DNA from: an uncultured Alistipes sp.
GTDB taxonomy: Bacteria; Bacteroidota; Bacteroidia; Bacteroidales; Rikenellaceae
Assembly: GCA_904502005.1 (NCBI GenBank)
Contig: CAJGDC010000068.1
Location: 1-7,266, forward strand
Direction of reading: 5' to 3'
Length of the DNA: 7,266 bases
Shown: positions 4,359 through 7,266 of the stretch, in pieces
Layout of the letters: each line of letters starts with the position of its first letter
Numbering within the stretch: position 1 is the first letter of the stretch
Program-made: the position numbers and the translations under genes
Notes under the pieces: model-generated
What the model was told of the DNA's origin: nothing
The model's database searches: none
Seen by the model: only the letters and a program-made list of their open reading frames with translations

Positions 4359-6284
4359 ATGAGAACACATTATATGTATAGTATGTTGTTGGTTCTGCTG
4401 ACACTCGGTTTGGTGTCTTGTCAGCAGGGCGAGACAAAAATGGAGGTCGCACCTTCTGCCCAGATGGCGTTTGATATTACAACCACCCGTGTGGCCAATG
4501 GGGCGTTTGAGACTGGAGATAAAGTTGGACTGTATGTAACCGACTATGTAGGTTACAATACACCTGCGTTACTTCAGATCTCTGGTAACCGTGCAAATAA
4601 CGAGGCTATGGCGTACGATGGCGCACTCTGGACTACAGAGCGAGCAATATATTGGGGCGCATATAAGTCAGATGTATATGCCTATTATCCATATATGGAG
4701 ATTGAGGATGTAGACAAGCAACCATTTACTGTCGCTACTGATCAGAGCGTTGAGGGGGCATACGAGGCTTCAGACCTGCTCTGGGCAAAGGCTGAAGGTG
4801 TTGCGCAGGCTGACAGCGCAGTCACTTTGCAGATGCAGCACTCTATGAGCCGCCTTGTTGTAAAGATTATGGCGGGCCAGGAGTATGTCGGCTCTCTGCC
4901 TGCTGATGCAACGGTGCATCTTCACTCAACAGTTACAGGTGCTCTTCTGTCGCTTGCAAATGGCTCTGTTGTAAGGGACCCATATGGCGGCAGTCACTCT
5001 ATCAAGATGCGCAACCTCGGTATTCGCACCTTTGCCGAGGGAGATGCTGTAGTATATGAGGCTATTGTTGTGCCGCAGATGCTTGAGACATCTGTGCCGC
5101 TGCTCGAGATTAACTCAAAGAGCGTGTCGTACCTCCTTGAGGATGTCTTTAACTTCAAGCCAGGGGTATCGTACACCTATACAGCCGTACTCAACACCTC
5201 TACAACATCAATCAAGGTTGATATCGGTTGCGAGGTTGAGGATTGGAACAATATCGGCGGCTCTGGCGAGGGTGACTCTGGCTCTGAGGGTGGCGAGGAG
5301 GATGGCATTGATCTATCACTCTATACTGACCTCTCTGCCGAGGGAACGGCAAACTGCTACCTTGTAAAGGCGGCTGGCAAATATAAGTTTAAGGCTGTGC
5401 AGGGAAATAGCGATTTGTCTGTCGGTAATGTCAAGAAGGCTGAGGTACTTTGGGAAACATTCGGAACGGATGTAATGCCAAATGTGGGCGATATTGTCGC
5501 AACTGTGGGCTATAAGAGTGGCTATGTATACTTCTCTACTCCAGAGACTTTCAAGAATGGTAATGCCTCTATTGCTGCGCGTAACTCAAAGGATGTAATC
5601 CTCTGGTCTTGGCATATTTGGAGCGCAGAGGAGGGTTGGAACGACGATATCTATGCAAATAATGCCGGCATACTTATGGACCGCAACCTCGGTGCTACTT
5701 CGGCTACCCCAGGAGATATCGGAGCATTCGGTTTGCTCTATCAGTGGGGCCGTAAAGACCCGTTTATGGGTAGTTGTTCAATTTCAGCTAATACCCTTGC
5801 GGCATCAACTGGAGATTGGGATGTAGTTACAGAATCTAAAACGATTTATTTTGCAGAAGCGAATCCTATGTCATATATAGCGACTGATGTGTGGCGCGTA
5901 TTTTCTGAAGATACCAAAATAGATTGGAATAGCGATGAAAAGACCTTTTATGACCCTTGTCCTGTAGGCTATCTTGTACCAAAAGGTGGAGAAGATGGCA
6001 TATGGGCGAGAGCATACACCACAACCCAATATGACAATACTAATATCGGTCATTACTGGGCTCTTGCAGATGATAAATCAACTGCTTGGTACCCGATGGC
6101 TGGTTACCGTAACAGTAATGGCTCATTAATAGAAGTTGGTAGAGCTGGTAACTGTTGGGCGCATTCTCATTATTACAGCCGTGAATGGTGCCCAATCTTT
6201 GGCTTTGCCCTTAGTTGCAATATCTATCTCAAGGGCGGAAACTATGCTGGATACGGAAATCCGGTGCGTTGTATGAAGGAGTAG
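4359..6284 (+). CDS. Fimbrillin family lipoprotein with C-terminal FISUMP/lectin-like domain
   Basis: A 641-residue lipoprotein starting three bases after the preceding stop. This close spacing, with a purine-rich AAGGATAAG shortly upstream, suggests coupled translation. The signal peptide ends in LGLVSC (lipidated C21). The fimbrillin (Mfa-like) domain spans about 24-297: TTTRVANGAFETGDKVGLYV, YAYYPY, YEASDLLWAK and VEDWNN (W296). It is clearly paralogous to the N-terminus of the upstream protein. A Gly/Ser/Glu/Asp linker (about 299-317) precedes an 'ANCYLV...GKYKFKAVQGN' domain (about 318-430, ending in ILWSWHIW). A C-terminal domain of the Fibrobacter succinogenes major paralogous (FISUMP) type follows, with DRNLGAT (441-447), LYQWGRKDPF (460-469), YDPCPVGYLVP (531-541), WYPMAGYR and a final GNPVRCMKE; C534 and C638 could form a disulfide. 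The likely role is a pilus or surface adhesin subunit, with the C-terminal domain as the binding end. From about base 5770 the DNA becomes AT-rich compared with the first half. The last 44 residues resemble the variable region of retroelement-diversified proteins, though no reverse transcriptase is visible here. Confidence 0.85.
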   Translation: MRTHYMYSMLLVLLTLGLVSCQQGETKMEVAPSAQMAFDITTTRVANGAFETGDKVGLYVTDYVGYNTPALLQISGNRANNEAMAYDGALWTTERAIYWGAYKSDVYAYYPYMEIEDVDKQPFTVATDQSVEGAYEASDLLWAKAEGVAQADSAVTLQMQHSMSRLVVKIMAGQEYVGSLPADATVHLHSTVTGALLSLANGSVVRDPYGGSHSIKMRNLGIRTFAEGDAVVYEAIVVPQMLETSVPLLEINSKSVSYLLEDVFNFKPGVSYTYTAVLNTSTTSIKVDIGCEVEDWNNIGGSGEGDSGSEGGEEDGIDLSLYTDLSAEGTANCYLVKAAGKYKFKAVQGNSDLSVGNVKKAEVLWETFGTDVMPNVGDIVATVGYKSGYVYFSTPETFKNGNASIAARNSKDVILWSWHIWSAEEGWNDDIYANNAGILMDRNLGATSATPGDIGAFGLLYQWGRKDPFMGSCSISANTLAASTGDWDVVTESKTIYFAEANPMSYIATDVWRVFSEDTKIDWNSDEKTFYDPCPVGYLVPKGGEDGIWARAYTTTQYDNTNIGHYWALADDKSTAWYPMAGYRNSNGSLIEVGRAGNCWAHSHYYSREWCPIFGFALSCNIYLKGGNYAGYGNPVRCMKE

Positions 6285-6300
6285 GACGCAGTTATAACAG

Positions 6301-6334
6301 AAATAGTCGTGGCATTAGTCGCGACTATTTTTTT
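6301..6334 (+). terminator. Rho-independent terminator of the fimbrillin operon
   Basis: AAATAGTCG (6301-6309) and CGACTATTT (6322-6330) form a perfect nine-pair stem with a 12-base loop, and the T run extends to 6334. It lies 16 bases past the stop of the second lipoprotein gene and ends the plus-strand transcript. Confidence 0.85.
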
Positions 6335-6363
6335 GTCTCTTGCACGATATGCGGGGGTACAGC

Positions 6364-6396
6364 AAAAAACAGAGGGCGACCGTTGGGCCGCCCTCT
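6364..6396 (-). terminator. Rho-independent terminator of rpsA
   Basis: On the minus strand, AGAGGGCG (6396-6389) pairs with CGCCCTCT (6378-6371), a GC-rich eight-pair stem followed by G and six Ts (6369-6364). It lies about 25 bases past the rpsA stop. On the plus strand the same hairpin is followed by TTATT, so it may also act weakly in that direction as a backup for the operon terminator. Confidence 0.85.
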
Positions 6397-6419
6397 TTAT
6401 TGGATTGTAAAGTAGCAAA

Positions 6420-7266
6420 TTACTTCTTCTCCAGCTGAGCCTTAAGCTCTGCAAGACCAGCGATATCGCCGAGAGTAGTGCGCTCTACAGCCTGCTGGAT
6501 CTTCTTTACTGAAGACTTTGTTGCCTCAGCAGCTGCCTTACGCTCTGCCTTCTCTGCTGCTACAGCCTCACGACGAGCCTCCTCAAAAAGACGGCTGTGT
6601 GAAAGGGTGATGCGCTTTGTTGCCTTAGAGAAGTCAATAACCTTGAACTCTGCAGTCTCACCAGCCTTAAGAGTTGTGCCATCCTCCTTTACAAGCTGCT
6701 TTGCAGGAGCGAAGCCCTCTACATTCTCAGCAAGTGTAACGATAGCGCCCTTGTCAGTAACCTCAAGCACTGTACCTGTGTGAACTGTATCTACAGCGTA
6801 CTGCTGCTCGATAGCGTTCCAAGGGTTCTCCTCAAGCTGCTTGTGGCCAAGGCTAAGACGACGGTTCTCCTTGTCAATCTCAAGAACTACAACCTCGATG
6901 TCAGCACCTACAGAGGTAAACTCATTTGGATGCTTAACCTTCTTTGTCCAAGAGAGGTCAGAGATGTGGATAAGGCCATCGATACCCTCCTCGATCTCAA
7001 CGAATACACCGAAGTTAGTGAAGTTGCGAACCTTAGCGGTGCACTTTGTACCTACAGGGTACTTAGTCTCGATATTCTCCCATGGATCAGTTGTGAGCTG
7101 CTTGATACCGAGTGACATCTTGCGCTCCTCACGGTCGAGGGTAAGAACTACAGCCTCGATCTGGTCACCAACCTTCATAAAGTCCTGAGCAGAACGCAAG
7201 TGCTGGCTCCAAGACATCTCTGAAACATGGATAAGACCCTCAACGCCGGTAGCGATCTCAACGAAA
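6420..7266 (-). CDS. rpsA: 30S ribosomal protein S1, C-terminal part (5' end off window)
   Basis: The minus-strand frame is open from the right edge (7265) to the TAA at 6422-6420, giving 281 visible residues. An internal ATG at 7217 is not the start: the codons before it read FVEIATGVEGLIHVSEM, the middle of an S1 RNA-binding domain. The visible order is: the remainder of one S1 domain (to about 7095, ending RKMSLGIKQL); a complete S1 domain (about 7058-6834, with TNFGVFVEIEEGIDGLIHIS and RRLSLGHKQL); a more diverged S1 domain (about 6797-6594, with KGAIVTLAENVEGFAP and KRITLSHSRL); and a charged Ala/Lys/Glu-rich tail (about 6587-6423). Such repeats are typical of S1, which holds mRNA on the 30S subunit and helps unfold it, which fits a lineage with few Shine-Dalgarno sequences. 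In full-length bacterial S1 several more domains would lie upstream. It is convergent with the fimbrillin operon and is a core gene next to an accessory region. Confidence 0.93.
   Translation of the reverse strand, partial: FVEIATGVEGLIHVSEMSWSQHLRSAQDFMKVGDQIEAVVLTLDREERKMSLGIKQLTTDPWENIETKYPVGTKCTAKVRNFTNFGVFVEIEEGIDGLIHISDLSWTKKVKHPNEFTSVGADIEVVVLEIDKENRRLSLGHKQLEENPWNAIEQQYAVDTVHTGTVLEVTDKGAIVTLAENVEGFAPAKQLVKEDGTTLKAGETAEFKVIDFSKATKRITLSHSRLFEEARREAVAAEKAERKAAAEATKSSVKKIQQAVERTTLGDIAGLAELKAQLEKK

Noticed and set aside
4171..4362. 63-codon plus-strand frame overlapping the end of the M64 gene
   Set aside because: Out of frame with a supported gene and with no domain or ribosome binding site.
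5253..5309. GGC/TCT/GAG-rich stretch as a tandem DNA repeat
   Set aside because: The units are irregular. It is better explained as a Gly/Ser/Glu protein linker between domains.
6780..7188. Plus-strand open frames opposite rpsA
   Set aside because: They overlap a conserved ribosomal protein gene on the minus strand and show no independent coding features.
1..7266. CRISPR array, tRNA, rRNA, insertion sequence, attachment site or DGR reverse transcriptase
   Set aside because: No regularly spaced direct repeats, cloverleaf sequences, transposase or reverse transcriptase frames, or terminal inverted repeats were seen on either strand.

Overview
The window looks like a piece of a Bacteroidales chromosome (gut or oral Bacteroidetes). 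The reasons are two tandem lipoproteins with fimbrillin (Mfa-like) N-terminal domains, BspA-type leucine-rich repeats, a BACON-like module, an M64-type metallopeptidase, AT-rich leaders with almost no Shine-Dalgarno sequence, a -7 element of the TAnnTTTG type, and the end of a Bacteroidetes-like ribosomal protein S1 gene. The genus cannot be fixed from sequence alone.

Layout. Bases 1-441 hold the 3' end of a gene for a CHAP or NlpC/P60-like cysteine hydrolase. Bases 442-875 look empty at first but are structured. They hold an AT-rich palindrome, a TAnnTTTG promoter element, a 32-codon hydrophobic ORF containing a run of nine Gs, a terminator-like hairpin that begins one base after that ORF's stop, and a 54-codon ORF of a short-peptide type common next to fimbrillin genes. 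Bases 876-4355 encode a 1159-residue lipoprotein with four parts in order: fimbrillin-like, about 13 BspA leucine-rich repeats, BACON-like, M64 peptidase. Three bases later, 4359-6284 encode a second lipoprotein: fimbrillin-like domain, Gly/Ser/Glu linker, 'ANCYLV' domain, and a C-terminal FISUMP / C-type-lectin-like domain. Two terminators (6301-6334 for the plus strand, 6364-6396 for the minus strand) separate this operon from the convergent rpsA gene (6420 to the right edge, minus strand), of which only the C-terminal part is present.

Working model (inference). The 54-residue peptide and the two lipoproteins form one operon (694-6334) for cell-surface or fimbria-tip proteins. One carries a protease and the other a binding domain. 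The 32-codon ORF upstream may act as a translated leader: a ribosome at its stop codon would cover the 5' arm of the following hairpin, and slippage in the G9 tract would move the stop away from it. That would make a phase-variable attenuator for the operon. It is the most novel idea here and is untested. The leucine-rich repeats of the first lipoprotein and the C-terminal domain of the second are visibly more AT-rich than the rest of their genes, which suggests module exchange.
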